Positions 5,962 to 13,175 of a DNA stretch of 15,825 bases are shown here, in pieces. How positions within the stretch are numbered: the first letter of the stretch is position 1; every line of letters starts with the position of its first letter. Source of the stretch: an uncultured Lachnospiraceae bacterium (GTDB taxonomy: Bacteria; Bacillota; Clostridia; Lachnospirales; Lachnospiraceae); NCBI GenBank assembly GCA_958422845.1, contig CATZPU010000008.1, positions 1 through 15,825 of the forward strand, in the 5' to 3' direction. The position numbers and the translations under genes were made by a program. A model generated the notes under the pieces. That model was given only the letters and a program-made list of their open reading frames with translations, did not search any database and had not been told where the DNA came from.

Positions 5962-6831
5962 CTAATATTCCTCTATATTGATCTTCCGAATCGTCTCTAC
6001 ATCGTACGGAAGGATCGAATTCGCAAAATTCTTAAATTTATCTGCCGCGTCGCTCACAAAAAAGCGGTACGGCTCTCTGCCGGATGCTTTTTCACCCGGA
6101 TTCAAAATACCGCGCTGCAAAAGAAGACGCTCCAGCTCCTTTGCAGTCTCATACGCCGGATTCACGAGCGTCACCGACTCCCCTGCTATCTTTCCTACGA
6201 GCGACCGAAGCAGCGGATAATGAGTACAGCCAAGGATCAGCGTATCAATATCCTGCTGCAAAAGCTCATCCAGATAACGCTTTGCCACCTCTTCTGTGAC
6301 GGGGTCTTTCATCCAGCCTTCCTCTACAAGCGGCACAAACAGCGGACATGCTTTCCCGTATACCGTGATATTCGGATCGATCTTCTGTATCGTCTGCCTG
6401 TACATGTGACTGTTGATCGTGCTCTCTGTGCCGATCACGCCAATGCGGCGGTTTTTCGTTACACCGGACGCCACCCTTGCTCCCGGCTTTATCACTCCGA
6501 TGATCGGAATATCCAGTTCCTTTTCTACCTCCTCAAGCGCCAGAGCGCTCGCCGTATTGCAGGCGATCACGATCGCCTTTACATTCTGTGTGCGCAAAAA
6601 ACGGATGATCTGTTTTGAAAAACGGATGATCGTCTCTTTTGATTTGCTTCCGTACGGCAGTCGCGCCGTATCTCCGAAATAGACGATCCGCTCGTTCGGC
6701 AGATTCCTCATGATCTCCCGCGCGACCGTCAGACCTCCCACTCCCGAATCAAACACGCCTACCGCCGCCTTGCAGTCTGCATTTGCTGTATTACTGTCAT
6801 TCATAATCTGATGTTTCCCTTTCTGCTGCAT
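5962..6831 (-). CDS. murI: glutamate racemase
   Basis: Cytoplasmic cofactor-independent racemase that converts L-glutamate to D-glutamate for the peptidoglycan stem peptide. The two catalytic cysteines are present: Cys91 in VIACNTASA and Cys202 in LILGCTHYPLL, with the substrate-binding FDSGVGGLTV (residues 27-36) and YFGDTARLPYGSKS (51-64) loops intact. At 289 residues it is slightly longer than usual because of about 20 N-terminal residues before the first strand. Two ATG starts are possible: 6831 (AGGG four bases upstream) and 6804 (AAAGGG twelve bases upstream, giving MNDSN); neither site is ideal, so the true start is uncertain by nine codons. It is the middle gene of yigZ-murI-DUF1934, with a 64-base gap after yigZ lacking a terminator. 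It faces the PBP1A gene, which uses peptidoglycan precursors containing D-Glu. Confidence 0.96.
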   Translation of the reverse strand: MQQKGKHQIMNDSNTANADCKAAVGVFDSGVGGLTVAREIMRNLPNERIVYFGDTARLPYGSKSKETIIRFSKQIIRFLRTQNVKAIVIACNTASALALEEVEKELDIPIIGVIKPGARVASGVTKNRRIGVIGTESTINSHMYRQTIQKIDPNITVYGKACPLFVPLVEEGWMKDPVTEEVAKRYLDELLQQDIDTLILGCTHYPLLRSLVGKIAGESVTLVNPAYETAKELERLLLQRGILNPGEKASGREPYRFFVSDAADKFKNFANSILPYDVETIRKINIEEY

Positions 6832-6895
6832 ATTTCCCTGTGCGTCTGCAAACCACAGATGCCCCGTACCGCTGCAGCCACAGTACAGCCCTATC

Positions 6896-7555
6896 TTATT
6901 CTCTGTCCGAAAAAATCAGGGGGACTCCGTCAAGAAAAGCGAAACAAACCTCTGTCTGCTCCAGAAATTCGGCGCGTCCGTTCGTCCCCTCCGTCACTGC
7001 TTCCCGAAGCTCTTCTATCTGCTCTTTCGGTACAAGCGTCTCCACCGTCACGATCTCCGTATACTGTGAATCTGTGATCGTAAGTCCTCTCTGCCCAAGC
7101 AAATACTGTATCTTTCCGATTCCATTATAATCTGTCCTGATGCGAAGCAGCGCTCCGACCTTTTTCTCGATCACGGTACTGCCGCGCAGTCCTTCCTGAA
7201 CGGATTTCGAGTATGCGCGCACCAGACCGCCCGTTCCAAGCAGCGTTCCGCCAAAATATCTCGTGACTACGACTGCCGTATTGTGGATCTCCTCTCCAAG
7301 CAAAACGTCAAGCATCGGTCTGCCCGCCGTTCCCTGCGGCTCTCCGTCGTCGCTGCACCGCTGAATCTCATAATTTTCACCGATCACGTATGCAAAGCAA
7401 TTGTGAGTCGCATTCCAGTATTTCTTTTTCATGGCTGCAATAAATTCAAGCGCCTCATCTTCGCTCTCCACCGGAATCACCGTGGCTATAAAACGCGATT
7501 TTTTCTCGATCAGCTCGCCCTCGCCGCCTTTATAAACAATCTTCATCTGTTTCAT
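6896..7555 (-). CDS. yigZ: YigZ/IMPACT family protein (UPF0029)
   Basis: A 219-residue cytoplasmic protein of the YigZ (YvyE)/IMPACT family. The signature region is present: SRFIATVIPV (20-29), ATHNCFAYVIG (49-59), SDDGEPQGTAGRPML (68-82) and VVVTRYFGGTLLGTGGLVRAY (95-115). Residues about 135-205 form the C-terminal ferredoxin-like UPF0029 domain. The eukaryotic relative IMPACT regulates Gcn2, but bacterial members have no firmly assigned reaction; nucleic-acid or ribosome association has been proposed for the fold. The ATG at 7555-7553 has GGGGAAAG about nine bases upstream. It is the first gene of the probable operon with murI and DUF1934 and is divergent from the PBP1A gene. Its leader (7556-7635) contains two small inverted repeats. 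Confidence 0.95.
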   Translation of the reverse strand: MKQMKIVYKGGEGELIEKKSRFIATVIPVESEDEALEFIAAMKKKYWNATHNCFAYVIGENYEIQRCSDDGEPQGTAGRPMLDVLLGEEIHNTAVVVTRYFGGTLLGTGGLVRAYSKSVQEGLRGSTVIEKKVGALLRIRTDYNGIGKIQYLLGQRGLTITDSQYTEIVTVETLVPKEQIEELREAVTEGTNGRAEFLEQTEVCFAFLDGVPLIFSDRE

Positions 7556-7576
7556 ATATTATATCTTTCCCCATAC

Positions 7577-7629
7577 AAATGCAGATTACTGCACGCATTT
7601 TTTACCTTATTATGCGGTCTGCCGACCGC
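7577..7629 (-). repeat. paired inverted repeats in the yigZ leader
   Basis: AAATGC (7577-7582) is inverted as GCATTT (7595-7600), enclosing TGCAG-type inner pairing, and GCGGTC (7614-7619) is inverted as GACCGC (7624-7629) with a four-base loop. Both lie between the predicted promoter (7643-7671) and the yigZ ATG on the minus strand, so they would form two small hairpins in the leader mRNA. Neither is followed by a U-run on that strand, so attenuation is not supported. Confidence 0.4.
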
Positions 7630-7642
7630 TTTTACTGCTCCT

Positions 7643-7671
7643 ATAGTACCAAAAAAGCCCCTGATTTACAA
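7643..7671 (-). promoter_or_regulatory. probable promoter of the yigZ-murI-DUF1934 operon
   Basis: On the minus strand TTGTAA (7671-7666) and TACTAT (7648-7643) are 17 bases apart and each matches consensus at four of six bases; TGG before the -10 provides the extended TG motif. Transcription would begin near 7636, leaving about 80 bases of leader before yigZ. Confidence 0.5.
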
Positions 7672-7770
7672 GAGCGGAATAAGAAGGCAAAAATCTGAGA
7701 TACTGAGAAAAGAGATATAACTATAACAGTACGCAGCAGATGCACGATGGTAAACAAAGGAGTGACTCTT

Positions 7771-10467
7771 ATGAAAATAAAATCGCACCAGTGGAGACGA
7801 ATTCTGATCCTTGGCGGCGCCGCCCTGCTTGCCGCTCTTTTTCTCTTTATCGGTATCATATGGCGGCTGATCGCCTCTGCGCCGGATATCGACGATATTA
7901 CAGTCTCGCCCACTGAATCCGCGACGTATATCTGCGATCAGGACGGAAATTATCTGCGGAAACTGACATGGTCCTCCACGAACCGCGACATCATTACGCT
8001 TTCCGATATGCCAGAGGATATGCAGCATGCGATCGTTGCCATCGAAGATGAAAGATTCTACTCCCACGGCGGCATCGACCTGCGCGGCATCGCACGCGCA
8101 TTCTGGAACGGGATCACAAACGGAGCATTTTCCGAAGGAGCAAGCACGATCACGCAGCAGCTCATTAAAAACAACGTCTTTACCGACTGGACGCAGGAAA
8201 ATTCGTTTAAAGACCGTTTTTCCCGCAAGGTACAGGAACAGTATCTTGCGCTGAAACTGGAAAATCGCGTTTCTAAAGAAAAAATCTTAGAGGATTATCT
8301 CAACACGATCAATCTCGGCTCAGGCTGCTACGGCGTGCAGGCTGCTGCCAAACGGTATTACGGCAAAGAAGCCCGCGATCTCACACTTGCAGAATGTGCC
8401 GTACTTGCCGCTATTCCGCAGAATCCAAGCCGCTACGATCCGATCACAAACGCCGAAGAAAACAGAAAACGGCAGCAGACCGTCCTTGCATATATGCAGG
8501 AACAGGGCTATATTTCAAAGCCGGAAAAAGAAGAAGCTCTGCGTGATGACGTATATGCGCGCATTCACGCCTTCGATGAAACGTATACAGAAGAAACCGT
8601 ATTCTCTTATTATGAAGATGCCCTGATCGATCAGGTAGCAGAAACTTTGCAGGAGGAGACGGGCTGCTCTTTCGATCAGGCATATCGGGCAATCTACAGC
8701 GGAGGACTGCGTATCTTCTCTGCGCAGGACGATGCGATCCAGAAGATCTGCGATGAAGAATTTCAAGATCCGGCAAACTATCCGGAGGGCATCTTGTATG
8801 GTGTAGATTATGCTCTGAGTGTCTCAGATGAAACCGGACTCGTGACACATTACAGTTCGGAATCACTTCGCAGCTATATCAGACAGACATTAACCCCCTC
8901 TTTCGATCTGCTCTGTGCCACACAGGAAGAAGCACAGCAATACGCCGATGCATTCCGGTCGCACATTTTAACAGAGAGCGCGCAAAAAACGGACGGAAAA
9001 GAAAATGCCAAAATACAGGTGTTAGGCGAACGTCTTACGCTGTCTCCCCAGCCGCAGGCTTCCCTTGTCCTCATCGATCAGAAAACAGGATACGTGCGCG
9101 CCATTGTCGGCGGACGTGGTGAAAAGTCCGCAAGCCTTACCTTAAACCGCGCGACCAAAACGACGAGACAGCCGGGCTCCACATTTAAGATCCTCACGGC
9201 GTACGCTCCGGCGCTCGACGCTTTCGGTCAGACGCTGGCAACCACGTACAAAAACGAAAAATACGAATACAGCGACGGTACGCCTGTGAGCAACTGGGAC
9301 ATTACGGATTACTCCGGAGCCGCTACCATACGAGAGGCGATCACACGCTCTATCAATGTCATAGCCGTAAAATGCATCACAAAAATTTCCCCACAGATCG
9401 GATTTGAATACGGGGAACGGTTCGGCATTTCCACACTGCACAAATCTTATGAAACATCTGAGGGAATTTCCTCTGATATGATCCAGCCGCTCGCGCTCGG
9501 CGGCATCACGCAGGGCGTAACAAACCTTGAACTGTGCGCCGCATACGCATCTATAGCAAACGCAGGAATATACGAAGAACCGCTGTTTTTTACGAAGGTA
9601 ACAGACCGCCACGGCAATGTCCTGCTCGATGCGTCGCAGCGGGAGACGCACCGCGTCATCACAAAAGAAACTGCCTTTTTGCTGACAGATGCCATGAAGG
9701 ACGTCGTCTCCTCCCCCTTAGGCACAGCATACGGCAGTATATCGGCTGCCGGACACAGCGTCTCCGGCAAGACCGGAACGACGTCCGACTACAGGGACAT
9801 CTGGTTTGTCGGCTATACGCCGTATTATACGTGCAGCGTCTGGGGCGGCTATGACAACAATCAGATACTTCCATCGGAATCCTCCGGTCATTCCTACAGC
9901 AAGGTGCTCTGGTCTGCCGTCATGGACCGCATTCACGAAAGTCTTCCGAAAACAGAATTTACACAGCCGGATCCTATCGTTTCTGTAACGCTCTGCACCA
10001 GATCGCACAAGCCCGCCGTCCCCGACGGATGCCCCGAAACGTATCAGGAATACTTCGTAAGAGGTACACAGCCCGTACATGAGTGCTCCCTCCACGAAAA
10101 AGCAGCCCAGACAGAGCCTATTATCATTTATCCTGATATTTTTGAAGAGCTGACCGAAGATACGAATGCAGAAACAGAATCGGAAACACAGACGGAATCG
10201 CAGACAGAGTCGGAAACGACTGCCGAAACGGAAAACATGACCGAAACGCCCCCGCAATCGGACGCTGCCCCTCTGCCCCAACTGCCGCCGTCCGTACCGG
10301 AAAATGAATCTGTACCAGATCCGGATCAACCTGACGCAGAAACCGACCATCTTCTCCAGCCGCCGCCCGAAGTGCAGGCAGAAAGCGGCGATACCTTTCT
10401 GCCGCCCACTCCCGATACAAGCTCCCTTAGTGATCTGCTGGAGCGGCTGGAAGGAATTGCCGGATAA
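7771..10467 (+). CDS. class A penicillin-binding protein (PBP1A-type glycosyltransferase/transpeptidase)
   Basis: An 898-residue bifunctional wall synthase. Residues 1-9 are cytoplasmic, 11-35 span the membrane. The GT51 glycosyltransferase domain follows, with catalytic Glu92 in AIEDERFYSHGGID (90-103), EGASTITQQLIKN (122-134), RKVQEQYLALKLE (152-164) and EDYLNTINLG (174-183). The transpeptidase domain has SxxK at Ser470-Lys473 (RQPGSTFK), SIN at 527-529 and KTG at 667-669, so all catalytic motifs are intact. Residues 735-775 carry three cysteines (742, 754, 772). From about 790 the protein is a Glu/Thr/Ser then Pro-rich low-complexity tail ending in a short helix (SLSDLLERLEGIAG), all outside the membrane. 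I chose ATG 7771 because AAAGGAG lies eight bases upstream and MKIK fits the cytoplasmic end; the in-frame ATG at 7747 lacks a ribosome site. It is divergent from the yigZ-murI operon; I found no clear promoter in the 215-base gap. Terminator at 10502-10537. Confidence 0.96.
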   Translation: MKIKSHQWRRILILGGAALLAALFLFIGIIWRLIASAPDIDDITVSPTESATYICDQDGNYLRKLTWSSTNRDIITLSDMPEDMQHAIVAIEDERFYSHGGIDLRGIARAFWNGITNGAFSEGASTITQQLIKNNVFTDWTQENSFKDRFSRKVQEQYLALKLENRVSKEKILEDYLNTINLGSGCYGVQAAAKRYYGKEARDLTLAECAVLAAIPQNPSRYDPITNAEENRKRQQTVLAYMQEQGYISKPEKEEALRDDVYARIHAFDETYTEETVFSYYEDALIDQVAETLQEETGCSFDQAYRAIYSGGLRIFSAQDDAIQKICDEEFQDPANYPEGILYGVDYALSVSDETGLVTHYSSESLRSYIRQTLTPSFDLLCATQEEAQQYADAFRSHILTESAQKTDGKENAKIQVLGERLTLSPQPQASLVLIDQKTGYVRAIVGGRGEKSASLTLNRATKTTRQPGSTFKILTAYAPALDAFGQTLATTYKNEKYEYSDGTPVSNWDITDYSGAATIREAITRSINVIAVKCITKISPQIGFEYGERFGISTLHKSYETSEGISSDMIQPLALGGITQGVTNLELCAAYASIANAGIYEEPLFFTKVTDRHGNVLLDASQRETHRVITKETAFLLTDAMKDVVSSPLGTAYGSISAAGHSVSGKTGTTSDYRDIWFVGYTPYYTCSVWGGYDNNQILPSESSGHSYSKVLWSAVMDRIHESLPKTEFTQPDPIVSVTLCTRSHKPAVPDGCPETYQEYFVRGTQPVHECSLHEKAAQTEPIIIYPDIFEELTEDTNAETESETQTESQTESETTAETENMTETPPQSDAAPLPQLPPSVPENESVPDPDQPDAETDHLLQPPPEVQAESGDTFLPPTPDTSSLSDLLERLEGIAG

Positions 10468-10494
10468 AAATAAGAATAAAAGTGTGCTAAATGT

Positions 10495-10539
10495 AAAAAA
10501 GAAGACTGCCGCAGGATTCTCCGCCCGCGACAGTCTTTT
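10495..10539. terminator. bidirectional intrinsic terminator between PBP1A and the secreted repeat protein
   Basis: AAGACTG (10502-10508) pairs with CAGTCTT (10531-10537), and after one mismatch CGC (10510-10512) pairs with GCG (10527-10529), around a 14-base loop. On the minus strand the stem is followed by the T-run complementary to AAAAAA (10495-10500), so it terminates the secreted-protein gene well; on the plus strand TTTTC and an AT-rich stretch follow, serving the PBP gene. Confidence 0.8.
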
Positions 10540-10621
10540 CGCTGATATTTTATTATTTCTTATTTTTCAGATATGTCGGATATTTCCCTCTTTTTCGGGA
10601 GATCTCCTCTGCGTTCCATCT

Positions 10622-12400
10622 TTACAGACTTCCTCCCAATGCTTCTGTCTCTGTCAGCATCTCTTCCATACCTGCATCCTCCGTATACGCATCGTCCAAA
10701 GAATCCTCTGCGGCATCTTCAGGCATAAACTGTGCCATCCACGTATTCGCATTTGCCATGATCTCGTTCATCAGATCGATCAGCTCTCCCTGCGTCAGGT
10801 CGAGGAGTACGCGCTCCTCCTGCGGAGCTTCAAATTCACCCGGATCGGCTGATACTGCCACTTCACCCTTTATACCAAGGCTCTCGCCCATGTAAGACAT
10901 AGACAGCTCGTCTACCGTCCATACAAAGCCCTTGTCTTTTTCTACCTGACCAAAGGTACTGTCGAGCTTCATCAGGAACGTTTCGCCGTCTGCGTTGATC
11001 TCGATATTTCCGTCCAGATCCCCTGTCTCACTATTAAACGTTACTTCAAACGGCATAGACATCAGAGTTTCCGTTCCTGCGTCCTCTACGGAAATATCAT
11101 ACGTTCCCGTATACTTCTCTACCGTACCGTCCGTCTCAGACGCCATATCAAACAGAATATCTGCCGTATCGTAATCTGACGTCACGGTACACTTACACGT
11201 ATATCCCTTGGTGATGTCTGTCGGATCAGCGAAAGTAAAGTCAAACGCTACGTGAGCTTCTTCTACTTCCTCTGCCATATCTTCTGCAATTTCTGCCGCT
11301 TCATCTGCTGCATCTTCTGCAACCTCTGCCGCTTCGTCTGCCGCGTCTTCTGCAACCTCTGCCGCTTCGTCCGCCGCGTCTTCTGTGATCTCTTCCGCTG
11401 CGTCTTCTGCGCTTTCTGCCGCTTCGAGCGTATCGGATACTACATACGCTGTATCGTATTCATCGCCGCCGATCGGCATCGTAGTCTCAAAACGATAACC
11501 TGATACGAGATCGTCCTTCACAAGAACATCTACGGAAAAGGATTCGCCAAATGTCTGCTCCATAGAAACCAGCATCTCATCCCATGCAGCCTCCATCTCG
11601 GATTCAAATGTCTCCATCTCCGGCAGACCTGTCACTCCGAAGTCAGAAAGCAGGGACAGATAAGAACTCATATACGCCTGATAAAACTCCACGAGGTGCT
11701 CTGTGTCCACCGTCACCGTATAAACAGAAGTATCTCCCTCTTCCGTCTTTTCTACGGCTGCTTTGCTGCCAAGCTCCTGTACATTTGTCAGGATCTCGTC
11801 TTTCCAGCCGCCAAACGCTCCTGTAAGAACCTCTGCTCCCTCCGACGGGTAAAAGCTCATGTTGATATTCGGCATTTCCATCTCTTCGCCTTCGACGCTC
11901 ATGATCTGTGCGATCACAGAGCCCTCATACTGCTCTGCGAGATTTCCTGCATGCAAAGACAACGCTCCTTTATAAAACTGCGGAAGCGAGAATGCCAGAC
12001 GATTCTCGTCCCCGTAAAGGCTCATATTCAGAAGGGGCTCCTTCGTCTGTCCGCCGCCTGCCTCAAGAAGCCATTTGCGCTGTTTCGGATCGTTGCGGAA
12101 ACCAAAGGAAATATGGCTGTCCTCACTGAGTATCTCTTCTGCGTCCATCAGCCTGATCGTATCTCCCATCAGATTTCCTTTGACCTGTACGGAAAATCCG
12201 TTCTCTTTCATTGCCGCGCCAAGCCCTGTGCCAAGGAACTCTTCAAGCAGCGACGTATGCTGCGTATACGCCTCGTTCTGCGCTTCGATGACCGCTGTAA
12301 GCTCCTCCATCGGAGACGCAAACGCCGTTGACTGAAAAATCATAGATACAGCAAGGGCAGAAGCTCCTGCTTTTGCAAAAAATGTTCTGAATTTATGCAT
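10622..12400 (-). CDS. secreted protein of unknown function with 11-residue acidic/alanine repeats
   Basis: I do not recognise this 592-residue protein. It begins with a signal peptide (MHKFRTFFAKAG, hydrophobic core, cleavage likely after AFA at 28) with no lipobox, sortase motif or later membrane segment, so it is probably released or held in the wall. Residues 60-325 and 383-560 look beta-rich, with alternating strands and many Asp/Glu/Thr (for example ISFGFRNDPKQRKWLLEAGG; VAFDFTFADPTDITKGYTC). Between them, residues 328-382 are an Ala/Glu/Asp helix containing three tandem copies of EDAADEAAEVA (340-372). The C-terminus is acidic. Only two cysteines remain in the mature chain (the KCKC-like pair near 400). 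The ATG at 12400 follows GGAGGAGGAACGAT; an in-frame ATG at 12472 lies upstream of the promoter -10 and is rejected. Its promoter is strong, and it stands alone between two terminator/promoter boundaries. The two beta-rich halves suggest a substrate- or lipid-binding scaffold, but this is speculative. Confidence 0.82.
   Translation of the reverse strand: MHKFRTFFAKAGASALAVSMIFQSTAFASPMEELTAVIEAQNEAYTQHTSLLEEFLGTGLGAAMKENGFSVQVKGNLMGDTIRLMDAEEILSEDSHISFGFRNDPKQRKWLLEAGGGQTKEPLLNMSLYGDENRLAFSLPQFYKGALSLHAGNLAEQYEGSVIAQIMSVEGEEMEMPNINMSFYPSEGAEVLTGAFGGWKDEILTNVQELGSKAAVEKTEEGDTSVYTVTVDTEHLVEFYQAYMSSYLSLLSDFGVTGLPEMETFESEMEAAWDEMLVSMEQTFGESFSVDVLVKDDLVSGYRFETTMPIGGDEYDTAYVVSDTLEAAESAEDAAEEITEDAADEAAEVAEDAADEAAEVAEDAADEAAEIAEDMAEEVEEAHVAFDFTFADPTDITKGYTCKCTVTSDYDTADILFDMASETDGTVEKYTGTYDISVEDAGTETLMSMPFEVTFNSETGDLDGNIEINADGETFLMKLDSTFGQVEKDKGFVWTVDELSMSYMGESLGIKGEVAVSADPGEFEAPQEERVLLDLTQGELIDLMNEIMANANTWMAQFMPEDAAEDSLDDAYTEDAGMEEMLTETEALGGSL
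11285..11383 (-). repeat. three tandem 33-bp repeats encoding EDAADEAAEVA
   Basis: Three exact-length 33-base units encode residues 340-350, 351-361 and 362-372 (the last ends EIA). Base changes between units are few and mostly synonymous, suggesting repeat expansion by slippage or unequal recombination. An 11-residue (hendecad) period is typical of long amphipathic or coiled-coil helices; here one face is alanine and the other acidic. Confidence 0.85.
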
Positions 12401-12443
12401 ATCGTTCCTCCTCCTGAAACATAATGTAACGCAAGATAGCTTC

Positions 12444-12472
12444 ATAATATCATATCGTTTTTTTCTTTTCAA
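12444..12472 (-). promoter_or_regulatory. strong sigma-A promoter of the secreted repeat-protein gene
   Basis: On the minus strand TTGAAA (12472-12467) and TATTAT (12449-12444) are separated by 17 bases, with TGA just before the -10 giving an extended -10. Transcription would start near 12437, about 37 bases before the ATG at 12400. Confidence 0.75.
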
Positions 12473-12478
12473 TCAATC

Positions 12479-12491
12479 TAAGATTATCTTA
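12479..12491. repeat. 13-base palindrome next to the -35 element
   Basis: TAAGAT-T-ATCTTA is a perfect six-base inverted repeat with one central base, lying six bases upstream of the -35 at 12472-12467 (minus). Its position suits an activator or repressor site, or an AT-rich UP-like element; the arms are short and AT-rich, so chance is possible. Confidence 0.35.
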
Positions 12492-12515
12492 AGAAAAAAC
12501 GGAGGAGCATTTCTT

Positions 12516-13175
12516 TTATGCTTCTATGCCCTGTGCCGTTCTTCTGATGATCTCAGCGCACTGGGCAAGACCGAGATGCGAGCTGTCGAGTACAAGATGA
12601 TACCCCTTCTTGTCGTCCCAACTCATACACGTATTCGCATGGTAAAAGTTTGCACGCCGTCTGTCAAATCGCTTTAAAACGTTTTCTACATTATTCTTCG
12701 GGATTCCGTAGACCTCCACCGCACGCTTTTTACGGAATTCACGATCTGCGTGGATAAATACGCGCAGCACATCCTGACGTTCCCGCAGTATCCATCCGGC
12801 GCATCTGCCGACGATCACGCACGGTCCGCCCATCGCCATCTCTTTGATGACGCGCTCCTCTGTCACGTAGAGCGCGCCTTCTTCCGAAAGACCGTCCCGC
12901 TCGCCTTTCATGACCTTCGCCGCCATCCCGATCGAATAGAGAAGGCTGTTGGAGGTCGTCTCCTCAAGGTGGAGCAGACACTCCGGAGCCGTGTGCATCA
13001 GCTTTGCCGCACGGTTTAGCACCTCCTGCCCGTAGCACGGAATATCAAGGATCTCCGCCGTCCGTTCTCCTATCTCATTTCCTCCTGATGCGTACTGTCT
13101 CTCGATCGCAATAATATTGTACTTCAGCTTAAATCGCCTCTGCCCTTTCAAACTGGCTGTTGTAAAGACCTGCAT
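12516..13175 (-). CDS. cytidylate kinase-like family protein
   Basis: A P-loop protein of up to 219 residues in the cytidylate kinase-like family. The nucleotide loop is IIAIERQYASGGNEIGER (residues 21-38), the core strand is PCVIVGRCAGWIL (118-130) followed by VLRVFIHAD (136-144), and the lid-like segment is DRRRANFYHANTCMSWDD (171-188). Members resemble CMP kinase but their substrate is unproven. The gene follows the ABC exporter genes on the same strand. Its start is unclear: ATG 13175 lies 47 bases inside the ABC gene with no good ribosome site, and its first 16 residues are not family-like. The family-like sequence begins KYNIIAIERQYASGG, directly after a CTG codon (13127-13125) that lies one base past the ABC stop and nine bases after GAGG. 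I list the ATG as the longest conventional start, but the CTG start (203 residues) is at least as likely. Confidence 0.85.
   Translation of the reverse strand: MQVFTTASLKGQRRFKLKYNIIAIERQYASGGNEIGERTAEILDIPCYGQEVLNRAAKLMHTAPECLLHLEETTSNSLLYSIGMAAKVMKGERDGLSEEGALYVTEERVIKEMAMGGPCVIVGRCAGWILRERQDVLRVFIHADREFRKKRAVEVYGIPKNNVENVLKRFDRRRANFYHANTCMSWDDKKGYHLVLDSSHLGLAQCAEIIRRTAQGIEA

Noticed and set aside
7716-7727. Tandem TATAACTATAAC considered as the PBP1A -10 element
   Set aside because: No -35-like hexamer or TG extension lies at the proper distance from either copy, so the promoter cannot be assigned.
9718-10350. 210-codon minus-strand frame and other frames opposite the PBP1A gene
   Set aside because: The Arg/Phe/Gly-rich translations mirror the acidic low-complexity tail on the other strand; no start signals.
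11285-11383. 33-bp direct repeats considered as a CRISPR array
   Set aside because: The units are contiguous with no spacers, keep a reading frame and encode a peptide repeat inside a larger gene.
11696-12331. 211-codon plus-strand frame opposite the secreted repeat protein
   Set aside because: It is antisense to a gene with signal peptide, ribosome site and promoter, with a Cys/Arg-rich translation typical of a shadow frame.
12506-12522. AGCAT/ATGCT stem followed by a T-run on the minus strand, considered as terminator of the kinase-like gene
   Set aside because: The stem has only five pairs, overlaps the stop codon and is separated from the T-run by six bases; too weak to call.
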